A stretch of 6,680 nt of DNA from Bacteroidota bacterium (GTDB taxonomy: Bacteria; Bacteroidota; Bacteroidia; M30B66). The translations under genes and the position numbers were made by a program. Under the pieces are notes generated by a model that saw only the letters and a list, made by a program, of their open reading frames with translations, was not told where the DNA came from and searched no databases. The stretch is from contig CANMGM010000129.1 in NCBI GenBank assembly GCA_947497195.1, forward strand, positions 1-6,680, written 5' to 3'. Shown here piece after piece: positions 1 to 6,366 of the stretch; position 1 is the stretch's first letter, and each line of letters starts with the position of its first letter.

Positions 1-246
1 CCGGTTTCGTTAATTGGGATGAACGCTACGATGATGCAGCAATACATCGAATTTGTTGCCGACCGTTTGTTGGTGGCATTGGGTTGTACAAAGCATTTTA
101 ATGCTACCAATCCATTCGATTTTATGGAGATGCAATCGCTGCAAGGCAAAACCAACTTCTTTGAAAAGAAAGTTGCCGAGTACCAAAAAGCCGGAGTGAT
201 GGGCAACCAAAAAGACAACGCCATTCGCTTCGACGAAGAATTTTAA
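1..246 (+). CDS. nrdB: Ribonucleoside-diphosphate reductase, beta (small, R2) subunit, 3' end only
   Basis: This is the C-terminal 81 residues of the class I ribonucleotide reductase R2 subunit; the 5' part lies outside the window. The frame is open from base 1 (PVSLIGMNA...), so the ATG at 19 is an internal Met and not a start. Recognisable R2 segments are [30 protein letters not shown] and the tail AEYQKAGVM...RFDEEF. R2 holds the metal/radical cofactor and passes the radical to R1; its flexible tail docks on R1. The Tyr in EYQKAG (codon at 181) matches the tail tyrosine of the radical-transfer path (mouse R2 Y370). The acidic, Phe-ended FDEEF corresponds to the R1-binding peptide of eukaryotic R2 (FTLDADF in mammals). 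The metal ligands and radical tyrosine are upstream and unseen, so the cofactor type (Ia or another) cannot be judged. nrdA starts 31 bp downstream. Confidence 0.96.
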   Translation, partial: PVSLIGMNATMMQQYIEFVADRLLVALGCTKHFNATNPFDFMEMQSLQGKTNFFEKKVAEYQKAGVMGNQKDNAIRFDEEF

Positions 247-277
247 CCACCTAACCTTACATAAAAATTTAATCACC

Positions 278-2692
278 ATGTACGTACTAAAACGCGATGG
301 CCGACAGGAGTCGGTGAAGTTTGATAAGATTACCGCACGAATTCAGAAATTGTGCTACGGCCTCGACCCGGTGCATGTCGATTCGGTTAGTGTTGCCATG
401 AAAGTAATTCAGGGGATATTCCCAGGGGTTACCACCATACAGCTCGATAATCTTGCCGCCGAAACCGCCGCTTCGATGACCACCAAGCATCCCGATTATG
501 CTTTGTTGGCTTCGCGTATAGCCATTTCGAATCTGCACAAGATTACCAAAAAATCTTTCTCGGAAACAATGCGCGATCTGTACAACTACGTTGATACAAA
601 AACCGGCGCTAAGGCTCCGTTAGTTGCAGACGATGTATTCCAGATTATTCAGGAAAATTCAGAAATCCTCGATTCTACTATCATTTATGACCGCGATTTT
701 GGTTACGATTATTTCGGATTCAAAACACTCGAAAAGTCATACCTCCTAAAAATCGACGGTAATGTGGCCGAACGTCCGCAACACATGCTGATGCGCGTTG
801 CCGTTGGTATTCACAAACACGATATTGATCAGGCAATTAAGACCTACGAGTTGATGTCGGAGCGTTGGTTTACCCATGCAACCCCTACCCTGTTCAATGC
901 CGGAACACCCAAACCGCAAATGTCGAGCTGTTTCTTATTAACCATGCGCGACGACAGCATCGATGGAATTTACGATACACTCAAGCAATGCGCTAAAATC
1001 AGCCAGAGCGCCGGCGGTATCGGATTGAGCATTCACAATGTGCGTGCTACAGGATCGTACATTCGCGGAACCAACGGCACATCGAATGGTATCGTACCGA
1101 TGTTGCGGGTTTTCAACGACACGGCACGCTATGTTGACCAAGGTGGCGGAAAACGCAAGGGCTCGTTTGCCATCTATCTTGAACCTTGGCATGCCGACAT
1201 TTTCGATTTCCTGAATCTGAAGAAAAATCATGGTAAAGAAGAAGTACGCGCACGTGATTTATTTTATGCGCTCTGGATTTCTGACTTGTTCATGAAACGG
1301 GTTGAGGAAGAGGGCGACTGGAGTTTGTTCTGTCCAAACGAAGCTCCCGGGCTGGCAGAATGCTGGGGCGAAGAATTCGAAGCCTTGTATGAACGATACG
1401 AAGCCGAAGGTCGTCAGCGTAAGACCATTAAGGCACGCGAACTTTGGGCAGCAATTCTCGAGGCCCAAATCGAAACCGGCACACCTTACATGCTTTACAA
1501 AGATGCATGCAACAGCAAAAGCAATCAGCAAAATCTCGGCACCATCAAGTCATCGAACCTGTGTACTGAAATTTTAGAATATACCGACGAAAACGAAGTA
1601 GCTGTTTGCAACCTGGCATCAATCGCGCTGCCCCGCTTCATTCAGGACGGAAAATTCGATCATCAGAAATTGTTTGAGGTAACGTATCAGATTACCCTCA
1701 ACCTAAATAAAATCATTGATCATAACTTCTATCCTGTGCCTGAGGCAGAGCGCTCTAACTTGCGTCATCGCCCCATTGGAATTGGCATCCAGGGTTTAGC
1801 CGATGCCTTTATCCTCTTGCGTTTCCCATTCGAAAGCGAGGAGGCACAAGCCTTGAATCGCGAAGTGTTTGAAACCATTTACTATGCCTCGATGACTGCT
1901 TCCAAGGATTTGGCAAAAGTTGATGGTGCATACGAAAGCTATGCAGGCTCGCCTGTTTCAAAAGGCATTTTCCAATTCGACATGTGGGATGTTAAGCCTA
2001 CAAACCGCTGGGAATGGGATGTTTTGAAGGAAGAAGTAGCGAAATACGGCGTACGTAATTCATTGTTGCTTGCACCGATGCCTACAGCGTCTACATCGCA
2101 GGTTTTAGGAAATAACGAATGCTTTGAGCCATATACTTCAAACATTTATCTACGCCGTGTGCTCTCGGGCGAGTTTCCGATTGTGAACAAACATCTGTTG
2201 CGCGACCTCGTCGATCTGGGCGTTTGGAACGAAAACCTGAAGAATAAGATTATCGCTGCAAATGGATCAATTCAGGGAATTGTAGAAATACCGGATAACA
2301 TCAAGGAACTCTACAAAACGGTTTGGGAGATTCGTCAACGCACCATCATCGACATGGCGGCCGACCGTGGTGCATACATCTGCCAGTCGCAATCACTCAA
2401 TATCTTCATGGAGTCGCCGAACATGGCGAAACTAACTTCTATGCACTTCTATGCTTGGAAGAAAGGACTCAAGACTGGTATGTATTACCTGCGCACCAAA
2501 GCTGCAGCTGATGCTATCAAGTTTACCGTTCAAACGCAAGCCGAACCGGCAATGACACCTATTACAAGCAGCCAGCCCGAAATTAAGCAGCTTGAACTGC
2601 AGGCTGTAGGTATGGTTGAAGCAAGCCAAGGAATGAGTGAAATATCATGCTCTCTGGATAATCCTGAGGCATGTGAAGCCTGCGGCAGTTAG
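278..2692 (+). CDS. nrdA: Ribonucleoside-diphosphate reductase, alpha (large, R1) subunit, class I, eukaryote-like type
   Basis: This 804-residue catalytic subunit reduces ribonucleoside diphosphates to deoxyribonucleotides in the cytoplasm with the R2 protein encoded just upstream. It begins directly with an ATP-cone (about 1-90: [15 protein letters not shown]), the dATP/ATP activity site. D57 lies where the mouse dATP-resistance mutation D57N maps. The barrel holds the active-site cysteines C218 (MSSCFL), C429 (SNLCTE) and C444 (VAVCNLAS), with N427 and E431; these numbers equal those of mammalian RRM1 as I recall them. Radical-path tyrosines Y736/Y737 (GMYYLRT) and a C-terminal redox pair C799/C802 (CEACGS) are present, so all key residues seem intact. 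A variable linker (about 750-788) precedes the tail. The ATG is fixed by the ATP-cone starting at residue 2. No Shine-Dalgarno is visible; an A/T-rich stretch (ATAAAAATTTAAT) precedes the start. Transcription probably ends at the hairpin 28 bp after the stop. Confidence 0.98.
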   Translation: MYVLKRDGRQESVKFDKITARIQKLCYGLDPVHVDSVSVAMKVIQGIFPGVTTIQLDNLAAETAASMTTKHPDYALLASRIAISNLHKITKKSFSETMRDLYNYVDTKTGAKAPLVADDVFQIIQENSEILDSTIIYDRDFGYDYFGFKTLEKSYLLKIDGNVAERPQHMLMRVAVGIHKHDIDQAIKTYELMSERWFTHATPTLFNAGTPKPQMSSCFLLTMRDDSIDGIYDTLKQCAKISQSAGGIGLSIHNVRATGSYIRGTNGTSNGIVPMLRVFNDTARYVDQGGGKRKGSFAIYLEPWHADIFDFLNLKKNHGKEEVRARDLFYALWISDLFMKRVEEEGDWSLFCPNEAPGLAECWGEEFEALYERYEAEGRQRKTIKARELWAAILEAQIETGTPYMLYKDACNSKSNQQNLGTIKSSNLCTEILEYTDENEVAVCNLASIALPRFIQDGKFDHQKLFEVTYQITLNLNKIIDHNFYPVPEAERSNLRHRPIGIGIQGLADAFILLRFPFESEEAQALNREVFETIYYASMTASKDLAKVDGAYESYAGSPVSKGIFQFDMWDVKPTNRWEWDVLKEEVAKYGVRNSLLLAPMPTASTSQVLGNNECFEPYTSNIYLRRVLSGEFPIVNKHLLRDLVDLGVWNENLKNKIIAANGSIQGIVEIPDNIKELYKTVWEIRQRTIIDMAADRGAYICQSQSLNIFMESPNMAKLTSMHFYAWKKGLKTGMYYLRTKAAADAIKFTVQTQAEPAMTPITSSQPEIKQLELQAVGMVEASQGMSEISCSLDNPEACEACGS

Positions 2693-2719
2693 AATTCGAA
2701 AAGAAATTCACAGCACGTT

Positions 2720-2760
2720 CAGCTGGTTGATCTATACTTTAGCATCAGCCAGCTGTTTTT
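2720..2760 (+). terminator. Rho-independent terminator of nrdA
   Basis: A 12-bp stem pairs CAGCTGGTTGAT (2720-2731) with ATCAGCCAGCTG (2744-2755), with a 12-nt loop, followed at once by TTTTT (2756-2760). One pair is U2727-G2748, which is a wobble only in the plus-strand RNA; on the minus strand the same position is an A-C mismatch and no T-run follows. The terminator is therefore directional, for the nrdB-nrdA transcript. The right arm includes the stop codon and last codons of the convergent SGNH hydrolase gene. Confidence 0.9.
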
Positions 2761-3365
2761 GCATGCTTATTAAGGTACCATTGCGAAATTAGTTCGGCCC
2801 AGTAAGCATACACACGATTCGAAGGATGCAGTTTATCTGAAGCAGTCAAGCTGTGATCATGCCGAGCCAGGCGTGAATGTGGCGTAATATCTATGTAATC
2901 AACCCCATAACTTGATGAAATCGATTTGTTTTCTTGATTAAAAGCGTCTATTTCGGTTGCAATTTTATCACCATCTCGATCGGCCGCAAATGGGGTTGCG
3001 CCCCAATCGGGAATAGAAATAACAAGCACCCTTTTCTCATCTCCCTCGGCAAAGAAAATGGCCTTCTTAAGGAGTTTCTCAAACTCTACTTTATAGTCTT
3101 CCAGGCTATGCCCACGGTATTGATTATTTACGCCAATTAATAATGAAACCATATCATAAGGCCCTTGCGGATTTGCCTTTTCGATTGCCAGAAGTAATTC
3201 GCCGGTTGTCCAGCCGGTTGTTGCAATTATCTCGGGCGTATCAAATTCAACACCGCAACTTCCCAGCATCGAAATAAACTGCGCAGGCCAACGCTCATTA
3301 TCTGCAACGGCCTCACCGATGGTATACGAATCGCCGAGAGCAAGAAGACGTTTAAGATTATTCAT
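2745..3365 (-). CDS. SGNH/GDSL-type esterase/hydrolase, cytoplasmic
   Basis: This 206-residue protein belongs to the SGNH hydrolase fold, serine hydrolases that cleave esters (lipase, acyl-esterase, deacetylase or thioesterase activities). All four signature blocks are visible. Block I is LALGDSYTIGE with nucleophile S13. Block II is TTGWTTGE with oxyanion Gly G51. Block III is IGVNNQYRG with oxyanion Asn N80. Block V is SDKLHPS with D177 and H180. Block III reads GVNN where the usual family form is GxND. Block I starts at residue 10 and no signal peptide precedes it, so the enzyme should be cytoplasmic. The length is normal for a single-domain member. The start ATG is well placed just before the first beta strand. 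The gene converges on nrdA and diverges from a RidA-family gene. The substrate cannot be inferred: neither neighbour is a pathway partner, and the family is functionally broad. Confidence 0.9.
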   Translation of the reverse strand: MNNLKRLLALGDSYTIGEAVADNERWPAQFISMLGSCGVEFDTPEIIATTGWTTGELLLAIEKANPQGPYDMVSLLIGVNNQYRGHSLEDYKVEFEKLLKKAIFFAEGDEKRVLVISIPDWGATPFAADRDGDKIATEIDAFNQENKSISSSYGVDYIDITPHSRLARHDHSLTASDKLHPSNRVYAYWAELISQWYLNKHAKTAG

Positions 3366-3375
3366 GGTAATTTTT

Positions 3376-3441
3376 TACAAAGGAACAAAATGATATCAGA
3401 TTTCTTAGCCTTGTCGGATAATGAAGAATGATACCTTTGTA
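3376..3441. repeat. 8-bp inverted repeat spanning the divergent SGNH/RidA intergenic region
   Basis: TACAAAGG (3376-3383) and CCTTTGTA (3434-3441) are perfect inverted copies separated by 50 bp. Each, read toward its own gene, gives CCTTTGTA just before the start codon: 10 nt before the minus-strand ATG and 2 nt before the plus-strand ATG. The plus copy is part of TACCTTTG, a full match to the Bacteroidota -7 consensus TAnnTTTG. The minus copy is TTCCTTTG, one mismatch. The arms are probably mirrored promoter elements; paired operator half-sites are also possible. Confidence 0.6.
3411..3439 (+). promoter_or_regulatory. Probable Bacteroidota-type (sigma-ABfr) promoter of the RidA-family gene
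   Basis: A -33-like TTG (3411-3413) is followed after 18 bp by TACCTTTG (3432-3439), an exact match to TAnnTTTG, the -7 element known from Bacteroides and relatives. Transcription would begin a few bases after the G, at about 3443-3447. That coincides with the ATG at 3444 or lies just before the in-frame ATG at 3450. The transcript would then have almost no 5' leader. Assignment is by motif only. Confidence 0.6.
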
Positions 3442-3443
3442 CT

Positions 3444-3863
3444 ATGGAAATGAACAAATTAAACTCATCGCGTGCACCTGAACCTGTTGGATTGTATCCT
3501 CACGCCCGTCGGGTTGGTAATCTCTTATTTCTCAGTGGAGTTGGACCTCGGGAACGCGGAAGCAAGAAGATACCAGGTGTTGAGCTGAATGAGGCGGGAG
3601 AAATTGCATCATACGATATTGAAATCCAATGTCGCTCGGTGTTTAACAACATTCGCTATATCCTTGAAGATTGTGGCTCATCATGGAATAATATTGTAGA
3701 CGTAACTGTTTTTCTTACGAATATGAAAGCAGATTTCCCGACCTACAACCGAATTTATGCCGAGTATTTTAAAGAAAATCTTCCCTGCCGCACCACCATT
3801 GAAATTAATTGCCTTCCGACCCCGATTGCCATTGAATTAAAAGTTATTGCTACGTTAGGGTAA
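3444..3863 (+). CDS. RidA/YjgF/UK114-family protein (imine deaminase-like)
   Basis: This 139-residue protein is a single RidA-fold domain. The family forms trimers with active sites between subunits and hydrolyses reactive enamine/imine intermediates; some members are dedicated catabolic deaminases. Visible family features are VGLYPHARRVGNLLFLSG near the N-terminus (Y18, S31), VTVFLTNMKADF in the middle, and a C-terminal PCRTTIEIN...AIELKVIA. R116 and E131 there correspond to the carboxylate-binding Arg105 and Glu120 of E. coli RidA. It is about ten residues longer than E. coli RidA, with the extra length around residues 36-57 (RERGSKKIPGVELNEAGE). From memory, this YPHARR...GVGPR form resembles RidA paralogues annotated as 2-aminomuconate deaminase in kynurenine degradation, but no other kynurenine gene is in the window, so that role is unproven. 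The start may be the ATG at 3444 or the one at 3450; both keep the whole domain. The gene appears monocistronic. Confidence 0.93.
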   Translation: MEMNKLNSSRAPEPVGLYPHARRVGNLLFLSGVGPRERGSKKIPGVELNEAGEIASYDIEIQCRSVFNNIRYILEDCGSSWNNIVDVTVFLTNMKADFPTYNRIYAEYFKENLPCRTTIEINCLPTPIAIELKVIATLG

Positions 3864-3960
3864 AATAGATAAATTCAATCACTTACGGTGAATTTCAAGC
3901 ATCTAACCTGTGGCATCGTTATTGTCTCAGGAGGCTTTGTAATCGAATCTCTTCTTCACC

Positions 3961-3991
3961 TTGAAAACAGAAATTATTTTCTTTAAGTTTC
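3961..3991 (+). promoter_or_regulatory. Possible promoter of the propeller/small exported protein operon
   Basis: A TTG (3961-3963) and TAAGTTTC (3984-3991) are 20 bp apart. This is one base off the Bacteroidota -7 consensus TAnnTTTG, with acceptable spacing. It is the best promoter candidate in the 188-bp gap and would give a leader of roughly 50-55 nt. The rest of the gap, 3864-3960, holds nothing I can assign: it has only weak competing hairpins (for example AAATTCA 3871-3877 with TGAATTT 3889-3895) and no T-run, so no clear RidA-gene terminator. Confidence 0.35.
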
Positions 3992-4003
3992 TAAAAAATA
4001 TTA

Positions 4004-4025
4004 AAGGTGTTTCCCGAAAAACCTT
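4004..4025 (+). other. Small hairpin in the predicted 5' leader of the propeller gene
   Basis: AAGGT-G-TTT (4004-4012) pairs with AAA-A-ACCTT (4017-4025), giving 5 bp, one G-A mismatch and 3 bp closing a CCCG loop. It ends 26 nt before the start codon. No T-run follows on the plus strand. On the minus strand a T-rich stretch does follow, but no minus-strand gene is nearby to terminate. The function is unknown and it may be chance. Confidence 0.3.
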
Positions 4026-4051
4026 AAAAGAGTAGGGCTAAAAACTATACG

Positions 4052-5929
4052 ATGAAAAAAACTATTTCCTATCTTTTGTTGCTTGTCACTATTCCGGCTA
4101 TTGCCCAGTGGGAAGTGAATTTAAAAAAATCAATCAACTGGTATCAGATTAATCCCACCGGAAATTTAATTCTTAGCACCAATGATGGTCTTGTGGGACT
4201 AAACGAAAAATCAGGTGAATTACTTTACACCATTCCTAATGTAATTTCGGCACTCGAAGATGAATTTCAGGTTATTCCTAATACACCGTTCGGAATGATC
4301 AGCCGCTTGGAGGGCCGACTCGAATCGAAGCTCATATTTAAACTTACCGACGGAAAGGTGCTTTTTGATTCGAAAAAAGAGGGCATCAGTATTGGCAAGC
4401 AATACCTGCTGGGGAGTACGGGCGATTTAATCTTTCAAGGAATTAGAGGTAAAGAATCGGTATTTTTTTTTGTTGATATTGTTAGTGGCACGCTCCGATG
4501 GGAGCTTAAAAATCCATTTGGTAACGGCATATTTGCCGAAGTAATTGATGGTGCACCTATTGAAAACGAAGCGGGAAATTTTATTATTCCTACCTCAGGC
4601 GGCATGAGCGGCGGTGCTATTTATTGCTTTTCGCCTGCTGATGGAAAACAAGTTTGGAAGGCCGAACTGCCAAAACTAAAAGGAGCACAAACTACCACCA
4701 AAACTGAAACAAAATTGGCTACCTCCTACTTCGAGAACGATAAATTTATTTACATGCGCGGACAAGCGGTAATGGCTTATAATATTTCTTCGGGAAAAGC
4801 CATATGGGCCGAACCGGCCAAGCAACGAGGGCTTCCTGACCGTGTTATTTACGATCCGGTTGGATTAATTGTAGCCTCAGCGGTTGATCCAAACAATACC
4901 ATCTTTAAACCTACCATGGCCATGTATGATTATAAGACAGGAAAAGAAATATGGGCCGAACAGGTTAAGCTTAAAGGCACCGTAACCGCTTATAACTACT
5001 GCGATAAAGGTTTGCTCATCAGCATGGATGGAGGAAATGGCAAAAGCCTCGTCAATATTGTGGATCTCGATAAAGGTGCTTACGTATTTGAAAATGCCTA
5101 TAAAATAAACGGCTTTGTTGGGGAGATGCAGTTAAGCGGTTCATCTGTTTATATTCGCACAAACTTGGAGGAAGATTTTGTAAGTCTCGAAAATGGGAAA
5201 TCCATCCTAACTAAAAATATTTCTTCTAAACCTGAGCAGCCATTAATCAATGTTCGAAACGGTGATGTTTCGTACACCTTCAACCCTGCCGACGATTTAC
5301 TTTACAAATCAGACTTAAGCAATCAAACGCAATCTGCACTGAGCACTGCTAAGATTGACTTTGAGCAAAAGGAAACCCCCACAAAAATTGGGATATTGAA
5401 AGATCGTATTGTATTATCTTCATCGCAAACCGTTGCTTCGTATGATTTTTCAGGCAAAGAAATTTTTAAAACGCACATTCCTGCACCCGGCATTTCTGGC
5501 TGGAAAAAGGCATTATATGCCACTGCAGCGGTTCTTAATTCCATGGATGCCATGCGTTACGCCGAGTTGGAAGTAGAGGCAAAACAAGCGGCAGCAGCCT
5601 CCACCACGCCACAAGGCCGACAATTTTGCGATGCCATAGGGCAATTTGCCAACAGAGGGGCTAATGTTCGACTCGCTGCTGCAGCAAACGACATGGAAAA
5701 GATTCGCCAGAGATTCAAGGCTTCGACTTCGGGAAATGATGTGCAATTTGTGTTAGGAAAACTTGAAAGCAAGGATTATGGTCTGTTCGGCATTTCAAAA
5801 GAAACCGGCTCCAAAATGAGCGAAATTAATTTTGGAAAAGACAATGAACCAAAATACCTGCTCGATGATATTAGTCGCGTTATCTACTACCTCAGTACCA
5901 ACGGTGCATTAAAAGCCATTTCGTATTGA
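4052..5929 (+). CDS. Exported PQQ-type beta-propeller repeat protein with helical insertion
   Basis: This 625-residue protein has a type I signal peptide (MKKTISYLLLLVTIPAIA) with likely cleavage AIA|QW after residue 18. There is no lipobox cysteine, so it is predicted to be periplasmic or secreted. Propeller repeats of the form (hydrophobic)-x-x-D-x-x-(S/T)GKxxW recur at about 46-60, 94-107, 138-151 (VSGTLRWE), 190-204 (ADGKQVWK), 241-254 (SSGKAIWAE), 290-304 (KTGKEIWAE), 332-346, 460-473 and 577-592, suggesting an eight- or nine-unit propeller. Residues about 483-560 break the pattern: they are Ala/Lys/Glu-rich, probably helical, and lie before the last repeat. Such propellers usually act as binding scaffolds (as in BamB); I see nothing that shows bound PQQ or catalysis. 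No T9SS C-terminal sorting domain is visible. A run of nine T at 4463-4471 encodes F138-F140. A small exported protein gene follows 10 bp downstream. The exact role is unknown. Confidence 0.85.
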   Translation: MKKTISYLLLLVTIPAIAQWEVNLKKSINWYQINPTGNLILSTNDGLVGLNEKSGELLYTIPNVISALEDEFQVIPNTPFGMISRLEGRLESKLIFKLTDGKVLFDSKKEGISIGKQYLLGSTGDLIFQGIRGKESVFFFVDIVSGTLRWELKNPFGNGIFAEVIDGAPIENEAGNFIIPTSGGMSGGAIYCFSPADGKQVWKAELPKLKGAQTTTKTETKLATSYFENDKFIYMRGQAVMAYNISSGKAIWAEPAKQRGLPDRVIYDPVGLIVASAVDPNNTIFKPTMAMYDYKTGKEIWAEQVKLKGTVTAYNYCDKGLLISMDGGNGKSLVNIVDLDKGAYVFENAYKINGFVGEMQLSGSSVYIRTNLEEDFVSLENGKSILTKNISSKPEQPLINVRNGDVSYTFNPADDLLYKSDLSNQTQSALSTAKIDFEQKETPTKIGILKDRIVLSSSQTVASYDFSGKEIFKTHIPAPGISGWKKALYATAAVLNSMDAMRYAELEVEAKQAAAASTTPQGRQFCDAIGQFANRGANVRLAAAANDMEKIRQRFKASTSGNDVQFVLGKLESKDYGLFGISKETGSKMSEINFGKDNEPKYLLDDISRVIYYLSTNGALKAISY

Positions 5930-5939
5930 TAATTAATAG

Positions 5940-6314
5940 ATGAAATATTCACTGGTATTTGTGTTTATATGGGCATACAGTTCAATACAAACCGCAGCAT
6001 ATTCGCAAAAACTCAGTATTGAACTGCACAATAAAACCGGTGTTTCGCTTGATTCCATTCAATTAAATGGCATTTTTATCGGGCAACTTATGAACGACTC
6101 TTCTGCCACTTTTGAGGGTTTCAAGGAGTTTAAAATTTCAGGTCCATGGCCATTAATGAGAATTCGGGCTGTTGATTCGTCGGGTGCTAGTATGCAAAGT
6201 CTAGCATTGTGCGGAACGAAAGCGCTTACTGTACGAGAAGGCCATTACCAATTTGATATAAAGCTAAACAACGAAGGTTTGGGCCGTAACTTATTTCTAA
6301 TCAGAAGCCAATAA
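5940..6314 (+). CDS. Small exported protein of unknown function
   Basis: I do not recognise the family of this 124-residue protein. It starts 10 bp after the propeller gene stop, on the same strand, so the two are probably one operon. Residues 1-22 form a signal peptide with hydrophobic core YSLVFVFIWAY and likely cleavage AYS|QK, leaving about 102 residues with no lipobox. The mature part has alternating beta-type segments (KLSIELHNKTG, IQLNGIFIGQL, FKEFKISG, MRIRAV, HYQFDIKL), suggesting a small all-beta sandwich. It has a single cysteine (C91, LALCGTK), so no internal disulfide. No T9SS C-terminal domain, repeats or catalytic motif is seen. The spacing and shared export signal suggest it works with the propeller protein. 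The 52 bp between its stop and the end of the convergent gene contain no clear terminator hairpin. Confidence 0.75.
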   Translation: MKYSLVFVFIWAYSSIQTAAYSQKLSIELHNKTGVSLDSIQLNGIFIGQLMNDSSATFEGFKEFKISGPWPLMRIRAVDSSGASMQSLALCGTKALTVREGHYQFDIKLNNEGLGRNLFLIRSQ

Positions 6315-6366
6315 AAGCGCAAAGGCTATATAATCATAAACTTCTTATTGTAAACAAAGTCGAGTT

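Noticed and set aside
247..277. Separate promoter or NrdR box for nrdA in the nrdB-nrdA gap
   Set aside because: The 31-bp gap has no TAnnTTTG element or paired NrdR-like boxes; regulation most likely acts upstream of nrdB, outside the window.
10..279. Minus-strand open frame opposite the nrdB end and the nrdB-nrdA gap
   Set aside because: It is antisense to a conserved R2 tail, and its protein shows no family likeness.
1259..1577. Open frames of about 90 codons on both strands inside nrdA
   Set aside because: They lie wholly within a clearly real gene in other frames, with no domain likeness or independent start signals.
3386..3393. TCATTTTG on the minus strand as an alternative -7 element for the SGNH gene
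   Set aside because: It has one mismatch and no TTG at a suitable distance upstream; the neighbouring TTCCTTTG, part of the inverted repeat, is closer to the start and better explained.
3873..3986. Small open frame in the 3864-4051 gap, with a possible GTG start at 3888 giving a 32-residue hydrophobic peptide
   Set aside because: There is no ATG, no promoter or ribosome-site support, and the reading frame overlaps the predicted promoter of the next gene; its length is within chance expectation.
5513..5772. Two overlapping minus-strand open frames inside the propeller gene
   Set aside because: They are shadows of the GC-richer, Ala-rich segment of the real gene and have no recognisable protein features.
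6315..6366. Possible bidirectional terminator between the small exported protein gene and the T9SS-domain gene
   Set aside because: Only weak pairings were found (TTATTG with CAATAA across a long loop; GGCTA with TAGCC about 60 bp apart), without a compact stem plus T-run. A 5-bp hairpin at 6389-6404 lies inside the coding region with its T-run too far away.
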